A stretch of 36,698 nucleotides of DNA. Source: Pelatocladus maniniholoensis HA4357-MV3 (GTDB taxonomy: Bacteria > Cyanobacteriota > Cyanobacteriia > Cyanobacteriales > Nostocaceae). Position numbers and translations under genes: made by a program. Below the pieces are notes generated by a model. It was not told the origin of the DNA and did not search any database. It saw nothing but the letters and a program-made list of their open reading frames with translations. Positions 25,312-33,671 of this stretch are shown in pieces. Where the stretch lies: the NCBI GenBank assembly GCA_019359115.1, contig JAHHHW010000133.1:1-36698 (forward strand), in the 5' to 3' direction. The stretch's first letter is position 1; each line of letters begins with the position of its first letter.

Positions 25312-26295
25312 ACTCCAAAATTATGACGAAAATCCTATTCCTTGTAGTATTCGTGTAAGTCCTTTCAGATATACATTCAATCTTAATATGTGCATTTTTG
25401 TACACTTAGGTATTGATACTAAAAACCTAGCTCTGAATATAAATAAATTTTTGCTTATGCAAATATTTTCTATTTCACATTCTCTTTATTTCTCAATCGA
25501 AAATTTCATGCTGGATTTATCTTTTTTATTCAAATTAGAGTAATCTAAAAGTAAGGAAGATAAATTTTTAGGCATGGAGTAAATTAGTTGAATTACAGCA
25601 AAATCATGGAAGCTTAGAGTTGTAATTCTTCACTGTAACTATTCATCGAGATCATCAGTACAATGTTTTAGAGGGTGTTTTCCGAACATATGAAGAAACT
25701 GCCTTTTTGAAAGCCAATCACAGCTGCATCTTCTACTCCACTATTAAAATTCGTGCAAAAATCAACCAAAAAGTGAGCAAGTGTAGTCTTCGAGCTTTCC
25801 TCTTTGAGTGTAACTGGGTCAAAAGGATAATATTGTTACCTTTGTTCTTGTATCCTTGGCTTTTCCCAGCTTCTTGCCAATGCGATCGCATAAGTTAGGG
25901 ACGATAAAATCAAATTATTGACAAAATACCCAATATTCACTCTCAAATGAGGGATTTTGAGCTAGTCAATAACTAACTAAGATTACTCGTCAAATCCAAT
26001 GGATTATATTTTTACCAGTCTGCTTGTATGCTATTTGCTATTCCATCTCGCTACAAGAGCCAACAGCAGAGTCTGTATCAAGTACTAAATATCCTAATAT
26101 GGCGCTGTTGATGAGGTTTGCTACTGATTTTTGAAACTAATTATCTACTTTATGGATTTTTTATCCTTTTATATGGGTATATGAACCCGCACCATAAGCT
26201 AATGTTAAATAGGTGCAATAGCAGGCGCTGTTTCATGGCAACAAGTGGAGCCATTTTGCATTTGTCAATTTTGATTTTATTTGAGAGCAGTAGCC

Positions 26296-27492
26296 ATGAA
26301 GATACTTCCTATTAATCGATACAGGTTTTATCAGTCATTACAGCCGTTATTTTTGTTGAAGAAAATAACTAGTAAGTCTACTACCGGTTGTTTGCAAGTT
26401 TTTACAGCTTCGGGTTCTTGGTCAATATATGTGGAGGAGGGTAAATTAATTTATGCGTGCTGTACAGAAAAAATGTTTGAGCTGCTTTACAAACACTTGC
26501 AGCGTTTAAGTCAAAAAATACCTACTCTCCACAATGGCATCAAAGAGCAATTGCGGGCAATTTTTGAAACTGGGATTGAGAATCAAGCAATACCAAATCC
26601 AGATTATCTAGGTATTTGCTGGTTAGTTAATCAGAAATATCTTACTCCATCTCAAGCTGGGATATTGGTGGAACAATTGGCTTTAGAAGTTTTAGAGTCG
26701 TTTTTGCTGCTCAAAGAGGGGAGTTATGAATTTACTCCAGAAAGCTTTTTGGATGAAATGCCAAAGTTTTGTCGTTTGGATATGCGCTTGTTAGTCGAAC
26801 GTTGTCAAAAGCGATCGCATCATGCATCTATTCCTAATGGAAAAACAGAATCTAGCGTTGACACAACAGCATCACAGCCAGACGCTTTTGGACGACGCCA
26901 TCTAAATCATCAATCAGCTTCAGAATTTGCTCTTACTCCCCGACAACAAACTTCCCAGAGGATATCTAAGGGCGAAGGTAAATCAAATCCTGGACAACAG
27001 CATCTCCATGTTGTCCCCCCAACTCAGCAACCATTGCCTAAACCAAGGCAGAATAACGTATTACCTCATCCTGTCAGTCAGAACAACAGTAGCCGTCCTT
27101 TAATTTCTCAACCAAATGCTGAGAAAAAAGTTTACACTGTCTTCTGTATTGATGACAGTCCTACTGTGATCAATGCTATTAGGAAATTCTTAGATGATCA
27201 AATGTTTTCTGTTATGGGCATTAACGATCCACTCAAGGCTCTAATGCAAATTATTCGCCTCAAACCAGATTTGATTTTACTAGATATTGAAATGCCTAAC
27301 TTGGATGGTTATGAATTGTGTTCATTAGTACGGAAACATTCTCACTTTAAAGATACACCTATAATTATGATTACAGGTAGAACAGGTTTTATTGATAAAG
27401 CTAGAGCAAAACTTGTGAGGGCATCAGGCTATTTAAGTAAACCTTTTACACAGGCAGATTTACTCAAAGAACTATTTCAACACATTAAGTAG
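26296..27492 (+). CDS. patA: PatA-like response regulator (heterocyst pattern control)
   Basis: A 398-residue protein with the PatA layout: an N-terminal PATAN/DUF4388 domain (about residues 1-190; KKITSKSTTGCLQVF, GSWSIYVEEGKLIYACC, FETGIENQAIPNPDYLGICW), a Gln/Pro-rich linker (about 190-280) and a C-terminal receiver domain. The receiver has the Asp pair in VFCIDDSPTV, the phospho-acceptor Asp in LILLDIEMPNLDGYEL (about residue 329), Thr in IIMITGRTG and Lys in GYLSKPF, so it looks phosphorylatable. In Anabaena PatA promotes heterocysts at internal filament positions, and patA also lies beside the pec operon, which supports orthology. The ATG at 26296 is chosen over an in-frame TTG at 26281 because MKILPINRYRF matches PatA. 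Confidence 0.88.
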   Translation: MKILPINRYRFYQSLQPLFLLKKITSKSTTGCLQVFTASGSWSIYVEEGKLIYACCTEKMFELLYKHLQRLSQKIPTLHNGIKEQLRAIFETGIENQAIPNPDYLGICWLVNQKYLTPSQAGILVEQLALEVLESFLLLKEGSYEFTPESFLDEMPKFCRLDMRLLVERCQKRSHHASIPNGKTESSVDTTASQPDAFGRRHLNHQSASEFALTPRQQTSQRISKGEGKSNPGQQHLHVVPPTQQPLPKPRQNNVLPHPVSQNNSSRPLISQPNAEKKVYTVFCIDDSPTVINAIRKFLDDQMFSVMGINDPLKALMQIIRLKPDLILLDIEMPNLDGYELCSLVRKHSHFKDTPIIMITGRTGFIDKARAKLVRASGYLSKPFTQADLLKELFQHIK

Positions 27493-28038
27493 CTGTACAA
27501 AAATTCAGGATGAATTGTAGATGCACAAACTATCGTGTCATCTTCTCTTTTCTGCAACATATAATTAGTTATACCATTTGAAATTTTGGATTGAGAATGC
27601 TTTGTGCTTCTGGCTTAATTTCAATCCATGCGTCGCGATGATTTTTTAAATTGGTATTACTACAAAAATATAGGAAGCAAAACCAAACCAATTATCTCTA
27701 TGCAATCATTTTTTGCTTCCTCAAACTAGATTGATTTTTACTAGCTTTTATTAAGATAAAAAAGCAAAAATCAGATATTAATAAGGTTTGTTAAACAAGC
27801 ATTTTGTCATTTTTATTTGTAGTTATATTTCCGCCGTTATATGCTAATAAATCTCAACATTGATATACGTATGAGCTAATAACAGGCAGAGATTTTTCAA
27901 AGTTTAATGCTTCATTTCAGAATCTCAAAATTGCCCGATAATTCCGAGCAGGGTACAGAAAGCGGATTTATTCCACGAATAAATCCAAAATCCAAAATTG
28001 TCTGACTTACTTAACCTTCTGAGCATAGAGATAACTTA
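27493..28038. other. Gap between patA and the MCP-like gene
   Basis: A 546-base AT-rich region. No gene is seen, and no cheY- or cheW-like remnant could be recognised in any frame. It ends with AATCCAAAATCCAAAATT-type low-complexity sequence at about 27982-28000, also seen near 36350. The sensor gene presumably has its own promoter here. Confidence 0.5.
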
Positions 28039-31000
28039 ATGGTTAACAGAATTAATTCCGAACCGAAAAACAGTGGTTATCATCGGCGCACATTTAGAAC
28101 TTCGTCCGAAACAGAAACTGTACTTCAGCGCCGAAATTATTCTCTCTATTCTCCTATCAATAGTGTTATAGCATGGGCAAAACAAGTTAGTTTCCGCACC
28201 AAAGCCATCGCCTTTGCTGTTGCGATTTCCACACTACCAACCTTGGGAGTGGGAGCTATGACATATTACTTAGTCAATCAATCTCTCATCAAAGAAATTA
28301 GTAATATCAAACAAACTAGCGCCCGCAATTTGGCAGATAATATTGAGCGATTTATGCTGAAACGATATCAAGAAATTCAGCTATTCGCTAACCAAAAATT
28401 TCTGACTGACTCCAAACTCAAAGATAGTTTAGATGCCGAAAATAAAGTAGCACGGCTCAATAACTTGCAAGATATCTATCAAATCTATGAAAGCATTGCT
28501 GTTGTAGATCTCAATGGTAATGTGTTTTTACAAACCCAAGGTGAATCACTTCCTAATCAAAAAAATCAGGAATATTTTCAAGCGGTTCTGAAAACCAATA
28601 AGCCATATATTAGCCAGCCATTGATCACTACAAATATAGAAAAATCAAAAATTTATTTGGCTGCACCAGTTAAAGATAGTATCACGAATAAAACTGTTTA
28701 TATTGTCCAAGCAGTTGTATCGATACAATCTTTAGGGCAAACACTCAATAAGCTTTCCAGAATTAACGATGAGTACCAATTAATAGATCCTGCGGGTAAG
28801 ATTTTTTTGGCAACTGATCCCAATCACTTGGGTAGAGATGCTCAAAAAGTTATTCCCAAATGGGATAAATTACAAACATCGCAGCAAGTAGTAACACGTA
28901 TATTACGAGATCGCAAAGGTAAAGCCGAAGATTTAACAACCTTTGTTCCTTGGCAAAAAACAGCAGGTTTACCAGACTTAAATTGGCAATTAGTCTTGAG
29001 TACAGACAAAGCGATCGCTTTGGGAACACAAAGACAATTATTATTGGCATTAGTTGTGGGAACGGTTGTGACGGCCTTATTAGTGGGTGCGATCGCTGCT
29101 ATTTTAGCCAACCGTCTGACTCTACCAATCCAAAATGCCACAATGGTGGTGAAAAAACTAGCTAGAGGTAATTTTGACAGCCGTATTCATGTCCAAGGAG
29201 AAGATGAATTTGCTACCTTGGGAGCCAGTATTAACCGCATGGCTGATCAACTACAAGACTTGCTCAACAAACAAAAAATCGAAGCCGAACGCCTGAAGAT
29301 GTTTACAAATATTCTCACAGTACTTCGGCAATCACTTAATTGCGAGGATTTATTTAATACCACAGTTGTAGAAGCCAGACAAGCACTAGGAGCGCATCGA
29401 GTTGTTGTCTATCACTTTAATCCCCACGGTAGGGGACAAGTGATCGCTGAGTCTGTGGCGCCTGGATTACCAGTAACTTTGGGTGACACCATTGAAGACA
29501 CCTCGATTGCTAGGCAATTGGTGGAAACCTACACAACCAACGGTATTCTGATCGCCAACAACATCTTTGAGACAGACTTGGTTTCCGAACATCTGAGATT
29601 AATGGAAAGACTACAAGTCAAGGCGATATTAGCGATACCGATTCTCAAAGACAATCAAATCTTTGGCTTTTTGATTGCTCATTACTGCTGGGCGCCCCAT
29701 GTTTGGCAACCTTTTGAAATTAATTTCTTGCGACAGTTAGCAGTTCAAGTGGGGCTGGCTTTAGAACGAGTACATTTACTCGAAGTTAGCCAAGTACTCA
29801 AAGATTTTGCCATCCATTTATCTGGAACTTTCAATTCTCAGGAAATCTACAACTTAGCAGTTCAAGATATCCGTAAAGCCTTAAAAGTAGATCGTGTCGT
29901 CATCTGTAAATTTGATGAAAATTGGCAAGGTAGTATTTTAGCCGAGTCTGTAGTTGAAGGTTTGCCTGGCGTAGAACAAAGATGGAATGAAGCTGCTGTG
30001 CAAGATTACAGAGAAAAGCATCGCCAAGGTGGTGTACTGGCTGCTAACAATATTTATCAAGCAGGTTTTTCGGAAGTTTACGTCAAACAGTTAGAATCTT
30101 TTGCAGTCAAAGCGCATCTAGAAGCACCGATTTTGTTGGGTGGTAATTTACTGGGCTTGTTAATTGCCCACCAATGTACCAGAACTCGCGTTTGGCAACA
30201 AGCAGAAATTGAGTTATTCGAGCAATTCGCCAGATTAATCGGACTGGCTTTAGAAAGAGCTAATCTTTTAGAACAAAGTGAAAAAGCTTCCGAACAGCAA
30301 CGTCAGCAAGCAGAACAACTGCAAGAACAACTCAACAGACTTTTAGATGATGTTGTGGGAGCCAAAAGAGGCGATTTAACGGTACATGTAGAAGTTAGCA
30401 AAGGCGAAATCGGTGCGATCGCAGACTTTTGTAACTTCATTGTCGAGAGCTTGCGCGAAATTGTCATCCAAGTTAAAGCAGCTGCTACGCAATTAAATAG
30501 TGCGATCGCAGAAAATTCAGGAGTAATCAGCCAACTCGCCATTGACACATTCAAACAAACCCAGGAAATAGATCGTTCTCTTGATGTTGTTGATCAAATC
30601 CGGCTTTCCATCAAAGGGGTAGCCAAAAATGCTAGATTAGCTACAGCAGTTGCTCGTACAGCCTCTCCTACCGCCGAAATTGGCGACGCTGCGATGGATC
30701 TCACCGTCGAAAATATCTTTAGCCTGCGGGATTCAATGGGAGAAACAGCTATAAAAATCAAGCGTTTAGGAGACTACTCGCAACATATTACTCGCTTGGC
30801 TTCTTTAATTAAACAAATCTCCTTACAAACTAACTTGTTAGCAATCAATGCTGGAATTGAAACAAGTCGCGTGGGTAGAGATAGTGATGCTTTGATTTCT
30901 TTTTCTGAAGAAGTAGCTGCGCTGGCAACTGAAAGTGCTACAGTCACAGGTGAAATTGAAGGAATCGCCGCTAATATTAACCTAGAAGTTAGGGAAGTTG

Positions 31001-31302
31001 TCAAGACAATAGAATTAGGAAGTGATCAGGTAATAGAAGTAACTCATTTGGTTGAAGATAGCAAATACAGCTTAAATCAAATGCTCAATGTTTGTTACCA
31101 AGTTGACGAATTAGTACAGTCAATCTCTCTAGCCACAGTCTCTCAAGTGCAAACTTCTAAAGAAGTCATTCATTTAATGAAAGAAATTGCGAAAGTATCT
31201 GAAATGACTGGTGGTTCCTATCGCAAAGTATCCGCTTCTCTGCAAAAAACCTTAGAAATTTACCAACAGTTACAAGCAAGTGTTCGTAGTTTCAAAGTTT
31301 AA
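28039..31302 (+). CDS. Large MCP-like sensor: Cache-type input, HAMP, two GAF domains, degenerate signalling domain
   Basis: A 1087-residue membrane receptor. One membrane helix (about 55-78), an extracytoplasmic Cache-like domain (about 80-330), a second helix (about 333-355) and HAMP (356-410) are followed by GAF1 (about 430-575), GAF2 (588-743), a Gln-rich coiled coil and a C-terminal methyl-accepting-type helical region (755-1087). The GAF domains lack the Cys-His bilin site of cyanobacteriochromes. At the signalling tip the sequence is QTNLLAINAGIETSRVG (from about 930), where receptors normally have [22 protein letters not shown]. The GExGRGF part is lost, so coupling to CheW/CheA may be altered. 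It is flanked by patA and a CheA-type HPt fragment, recalling the pix/hmp-type chemosensory operons. Confidence 0.85.
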   Translation: MVNRINSEPKNSGYHRRTFRTSSETETVLQRRNYSLYSPINSVIAWAKQVSFRTKAIAFAVAISTLPTLGVGAMTYYLVNQSLIKEISNIKQTSARNLADNIERFMLKRYQEIQLFANQKFLTDSKLKDSLDAENKVARLNNLQDIYQIYESIAVVDLNGNVFLQTQGESLPNQKNQEYFQAVLKTNKPYISQPLITTNIEKSKIYLAAPVKDSITNKTVYIVQAVVSIQSLGQTLNKLSRINDEYQLIDPAGKIFLATDPNHLGRDAQKVIPKWDKLQTSQQVVTRILRDRKGKAEDLTTFVPWQKTAGLPDLNWQLVLSTDKAIALGTQRQLLLALVVGTVVTALLVGAIAAILANRLTLPIQNATMVVKKLARGNFDSRIHVQGEDEFATLGASINRMADQLQDLLNKQKIEAERLKMFTNILTVLRQSLNCEDLFNTTVVEARQALGAHRVVVYHFNPHGRGQVIAESVAPGLPVTLGDTIEDTSIARQLVETYTTNGILIANNIFETDLVSEHLRLMERLQVKAILAIPILKDNQIFGFLIAHYCWAPHVWQPFEINFLRQLAVQVGLALERVHLLEVSQVLKDFAIHLSGTFNSQEIYNLAVQDIRKALKVDRVVICKFDENWQGSILAESVVEGLPGVEQRWNEAAVQDYREKHRQGGVLAANNIYQAGFSEVYVKQLESFAVKAHLEAPILLGGNLLGLLIAHQCTRTRVWQQAEIELFEQFARLIGLALERANLLEQSEKASEQQRQQAEQLQEQLNRLLDDVVGAKRGDLTVHVEVSKGEIGAIADFCNFIVESLREIVIQVKAAATQLNSAIAENSGVISQLAIDTFKQTQEIDRSLDVVDQIRLSIKGVAKNARLATAVARTASPTAEIGDAAMDLTVENIFSLRDSMGETAIKIKRLGDYSQHITRLASLIKQISLQTNLLAINAGIETSRVGRDSDALISFSEEVAALATESATVTGEIEGIAANINLEVREVVKTIELGSDQVIEVTHLVEDSKYSLNQMLNVCYQVDELVQSISLATVSQVQTSKEVIHLMKEIAKVSEMTGGSYRKVSASLQKTLEIYQQLQASVRSFKV

Positions 31303-31320
31303 GTAAACAAGACCGATCCA

Positions 31321-31349
31321 GATCCCCGACTTCACAAAAGTTGTCGGGG
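31321..31349 (+). terminator. CCCCGAC-type hairpin, copy 3, after the MCP-like gene
   Basis: CCCCGAC (31324-31330) and GTCGGGG (31343-31349) are followed by TTCTTGTTGTT, 19 bases after the sensor stop codon. It is a plausible but weak intrinsic terminator, and a member of the dispersed family at 3689 and 19254. Confidence 0.5.
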
Positions 31350-31541
31350 TTCTTGTTGTTCAAATAAGTTAAACATTTAATTAAGAAAAATTAAAAAGAT
31401 AAATAATGAAAATTGAACAATATTTGACAGTTTTATTTTAATTACTAATTTATAGTTGAGTAACTCCTGAGTAAACATTATTTGCCAATTAATTCGGAAT
31501 TAATAATATCTACGATAGCTGTTGTTTGTCTACATAGCTTA

Positions 31542-31714
31542 GAGGTTGTTTGAAAAGTGATTGGCTGTAATTTTAATTACATTATTACCCCCCTTAATCC
31601 CCCCTTATAAAGGGGAGAAACAAGAGAAATCCGGTTCCCTCCCCTTTACAAGGGGAGGGTTAGGGTGGGGTAAAAAATATTTGATACATCAATCATGACT
31701 TTTCAAATATCCTC
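31542..31714. mobile_element. 173-bp MITE-like palindromic element
   Basis: The left end GAGGTTGTTTGAAAAGT (31542-31558) and right end ACTTTTCAAATATCCTC (31698-31714) are inverted repeats with two mismatches over 17 bases. Both are flanked by TTA (31539-31541 and 31715-31717), a likely 3-bp target duplication. The interior is a second dyad: CCCCCCTTAATCCCCCCTTA and TAAAGGGGAG-type blocks against CCCTCCCCTTTACAAGGGGAGGG and TTAGGGTGGGGTAA. No coding capacity. The termini resemble ends seen with IS5-type transposons in cyanobacteria, from memory only. Confidence 0.65.
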
Positions 31715-31798
31715 TTAGACATATAGTCTTGTTTTTAATTCTGGATTCCGCATTCACCATGTATTCCCTTGTATTTGGTATCAAAAATAATTCCAGCT

Positions 31799-32665
31799 AT
31801 GTTAAAAAATAGGGAACTAGAAAACCAGACAAAGTTTCTGGAAGAAGCCAACGGTAATTTGAATACCCTAGAATCTATATTTTTGCAATTAAACTCTCAG
31901 TGTCAAAGCTATTCGCCAACGATTGATTTAGCCCTCCAAAAAATCCATTTTATCAAAGCTGGTGCAGAGCTTCTAGGCTTTCCTTTGCTTAGTAATTTTG
32001 CTCATCGTTTAGAAGATGCGCTACAAATTTTAAAAAAGCAGACTAACTTTTTAGAAATTGACAGCGAGTTACATAGTTTACTATTATCCGGTGTTGAATG
32101 GTTACGTCAGATAGTGGAATTACTTTCTGTTGGCTATGTTATGGATGAACAATGGTTAGTAAGTTTTTGTTTTCCAGTCTTTGAGGAATTAAAAAAGCAT
32201 GTGAGTGAGCAAAATTTGGCAAATAACAAGACACAACATCCACCATATAACGAACTGGAAGACATCATAGTATTAATTTTTCAAACTGAGGTTGAAGAAT
32301 ACTTACAACACCTCAAATCTTTATTAGCTAAGATAGACAAGTCTAATTTAAAATCAGAAGTCATCATCATAGCTACTCAGTTGGATGATTTGGGAGAACT
32401 ACTGAATTTAAAAGCATTTACTCAGCTTTGTCGGTCAGTAATACAACACTTGAAAGAAAGTGCATCCTATGCAGATGTAACAGAAATTGCTCAATTAGCC
32501 TTATTGACATGGCAGCGATCGCAAACATTGATACTGACAAGACAATTTGAGCAATTACCCACTGAAATTGTGACTAACTCAGATAAAAAAGTTAATATTT
32601 TTGAGGAATTTACAGTATCAGAATCGTTGTTCCAAAACGACAATGTCAAAACAAGTAAAAAGTAA
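31799..32665 (+). CDS. Orphan HPt-domain protein, like the N-terminus of a CheA hybrid kinase
   Basis: A 288-residue protein matching only the N-terminal part of a cyanobacterial chemotaxis-type histidine kinase. The HPt domain covers about residues 1-110, with the phosphorylatable His in KIHFIKAGAELLGFPLLSNF (normally HSIKGGAAML) and AHRLEDALQILKK. A second helical region around LEDIIVLIFQTEVEEYLQHL resembles the segment following HPt in such kinases. Dimerisation, ATPase, CheW-like and receiver domains are absent. It ends in low-complexity AAAAAGT heptamers (NVKTSKK), suggesting the gene was cut by a repeat. ATG 31799 is chosen because MLKNRELENQTKFLEEA aligns with CheA starts; an upstream TTG frame is possible. 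Truncated gene or a free phosphotransfer protein. Confidence 0.65.
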   Translation: MLKNRELENQTKFLEEANGNLNTLESIFLQLNSQCQSYSPTIDLALQKIHFIKAGAELLGFPLLSNFAHRLEDALQILKKQTNFLEIDSELHSLLLSGVEWLRQIVELLSVGYVMDEQWLVSFCFPVFEELKKHVSEQNLANNKTQHPPYNELEDIIVLIFQTEVEEYLQHLKSLLAKIDKSNLKSEVIIIATQLDDLGELLNLKAFTQLCRSVIQHLKESASYADVTEIAQLALLTWQRSQTLILTRQFEQLPTEIVTNSDKKVNIFEEFTVSESLFQNDNVKTSKK

Positions 32666-32849
32666 AAAGTAAAAAGTAAAAAGTAAAAAGAAAGATTCCC
32701 ACTGATAAATCTGTGGGCTTGAAAAAAGGACACCTTTTACCTTGCACTACGTGTCTCGGTAAAATTATGAGTGTTTAAGTGGGCTTGATACCCACAACTG
32801 AAGTTTTTTATGAGTGCCTTTTAACTTTTTACTTTTTACTTTTAACTTG
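32653..32849. repeat. Inverted pair of AAAAAGT heptamer arrays after the HPt gene
   Basis: About five units of AAAAAGT (32653-32690) begin inside the last codons of the HPt gene. A matching inverted series (TTTTTACTTTTTACTTTTAAC, about 32820-32848) lies 130 bases on, before cobA. The pair brackets a segment with a GTGGG..CCCAC-like dyad. It could serve as a convergent terminator, or mark the point where the kinase gene was lost. Confidence 0.7.
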
Positions 32850-32876
32850 GAGCGAAGCGACTGTAAATAAGATTGA

Positions 32877-33671
32877 TCATAACGGACGATAACCAGATAA
32901 AATCTTGTGCATGTTCACCACCGATCCAATCACCATGATCGCAGGTGCTTCAAATCCAGATTGCTCAACTTGCTCTACAATTGTTCCCAATTCACCGATT
33001 AATTCTTCCTGATCTGGACGCGTACCCCAACGTACCAAAGCAATGGGAGTTTCCAGACTCAACCCCGCCTTTATTAACTCTTCGGTAATATAAGCCAGAT
33101 TGTGAATTCCCATGTATATTACTATCGTTTCCGAACCGTGAGCGATCGCACTCCAATTCACAGTTGGTCGATACTTCCCTGCTGTCTCATGACCAGTAAC
33201 AAATGTCACCGAAGAACTATACAATCGATGAGTCAAAGGAATACCTGTGTAGGCTGGAGCAGCAATTCCCGATGTAATACCTGGCACAACCTCCACACTT
33301 ACTCCTGCTAGCAACAATTCTTCCATCTCTTCGCCACCGCGACCAAAAACAAAAGGGTCGCCCCCCTTCAACCGCACAATGATCGCATGTTCTTGGGCTT
33401 TCTCAATCATTAACTGCGTCGTTTCTTCCTGCATCAAAGAATGACGTCCTCGGCGCTTACCAGCATTAATTCTTTCAGCTTGGGGATTAATCATTTCTAG
33501 AATTGCGGGACTAACCAAAGCATCATAAATAACAACATCTGCACACTCCAACAATCCCTTACCCTTGAGTGTCATCAACCCCGGATCTCCCGGTCCCGCA
33601 CCAACTAAATAAACTTTTCCCAAACAATTTTTCCCCTCTTTCTTGGCGTCCTTGGCGTTTTGGCGGTTCAT
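32877..33671 (-). CDS. cobA: Uroporphyrinogen-III C-methyltransferase (SUMT)
   Basis: A 264-residue SAM-dependent methyltransferase converting uroporphyrinogen III to precorrin-2, the branch point to sirohaem and cobalamin. Motifs: KVYLVGAGPGDPGLMTLKG near the N-terminus, YDALVSPAIL, RLKGGDPFVFGRGGEE, VEVVPGITSGIAAPAYTGIPLTHR and IVIYMGIHNL. ATG 33671 overlaps the upstream stop as ATGA, so translation is probably coupled. The first 12 residues (MNRQNAKDAKKE) are encoded by a CGCCAAGGACGCCAAG-type dispersed repeat and are not part of the enzyme fold; the domain starts at about residue 18. Confidence 0.94.
   Translation of the reverse strand: MNRQNAKDAKKEGKNCLGKVYLVGAGPGDPGLMTLKGKGLLECADVVIYDALVSPAILEMINPQAERINAGKRRGRHSLMQEETTQLMIEKAQEHAIIVRLKGGDPFVFGRGGEEMEELLLAGVSVEVVPGITSGIAAPAYTGIPLTHRLYSSSVTFVTGHETAGKYRPTVNWSAIAHGSETIVIYMGIHNLAYITEELIKAGLSLETPIALVRWGTRPDQEELIGELGTIVEQVEQSGFEAPAIMVIGSVVNMHKILSGYRPL
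33640..33668. repeat. GGCGTCCTTGGCG repeat forming the cobA N-terminus
   Basis: The plus strand reads TTGGCGTCCTTGGCGTTTTGGCGG, i.e. CGCCAA repeated on the coding strand. Similar sequences encoding NAKDAKKE-like peptides are common between genes in cyanobacteria. Here it has been taken into the start of cobA. Confidence 0.5.

Larger units (their letters stand above)
24128..26295. other. Long gene-free region between divergent rluD and patA
   Basis: Nearly 2.2 kb with no credible coding region; small open frames have no ribosome site, family motif or composition difference. It contains two palindromic repeats (25156-25202 and 25286-25311). The patA promoter must be at the right end, possibly with a long leader. 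There is no clear sign of a decayed gene. Confidence 0.55.
31303..31798. other. Intergenic region with hairpin repeat and a miniature element
   Basis: About 500 bases between the MCP-like gene and the HPt gene. It contains the CCCCGAC hairpin (31321-31349), which may stop transcription from the sensor, and a 173-bp palindromic miniature element (31542-31714). No coding sequence is seen, and no start signal for the next gene is obvious. Confidence 0.55.

Noticed and set aside
25199-26315. Several 60-70-codon open frames before patA
   Set aside because: No ribosome sites, no motifs, and they span palindromic repeats or low-complexity DNA.
28842-29141. Minus-strand open frames inside the sensor gene
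   Set aside because: Shadows of the long MCP-like frame, with unnatural composition.
29325-30265. GAF domains as bilin-binding cyanobacteriochrome sensors, attractive beside a phycobiliprotein cluster
   Set aside because: Neither GAF domain has the conserved Cys-His chromophore site; the cysteines present are at other positions.
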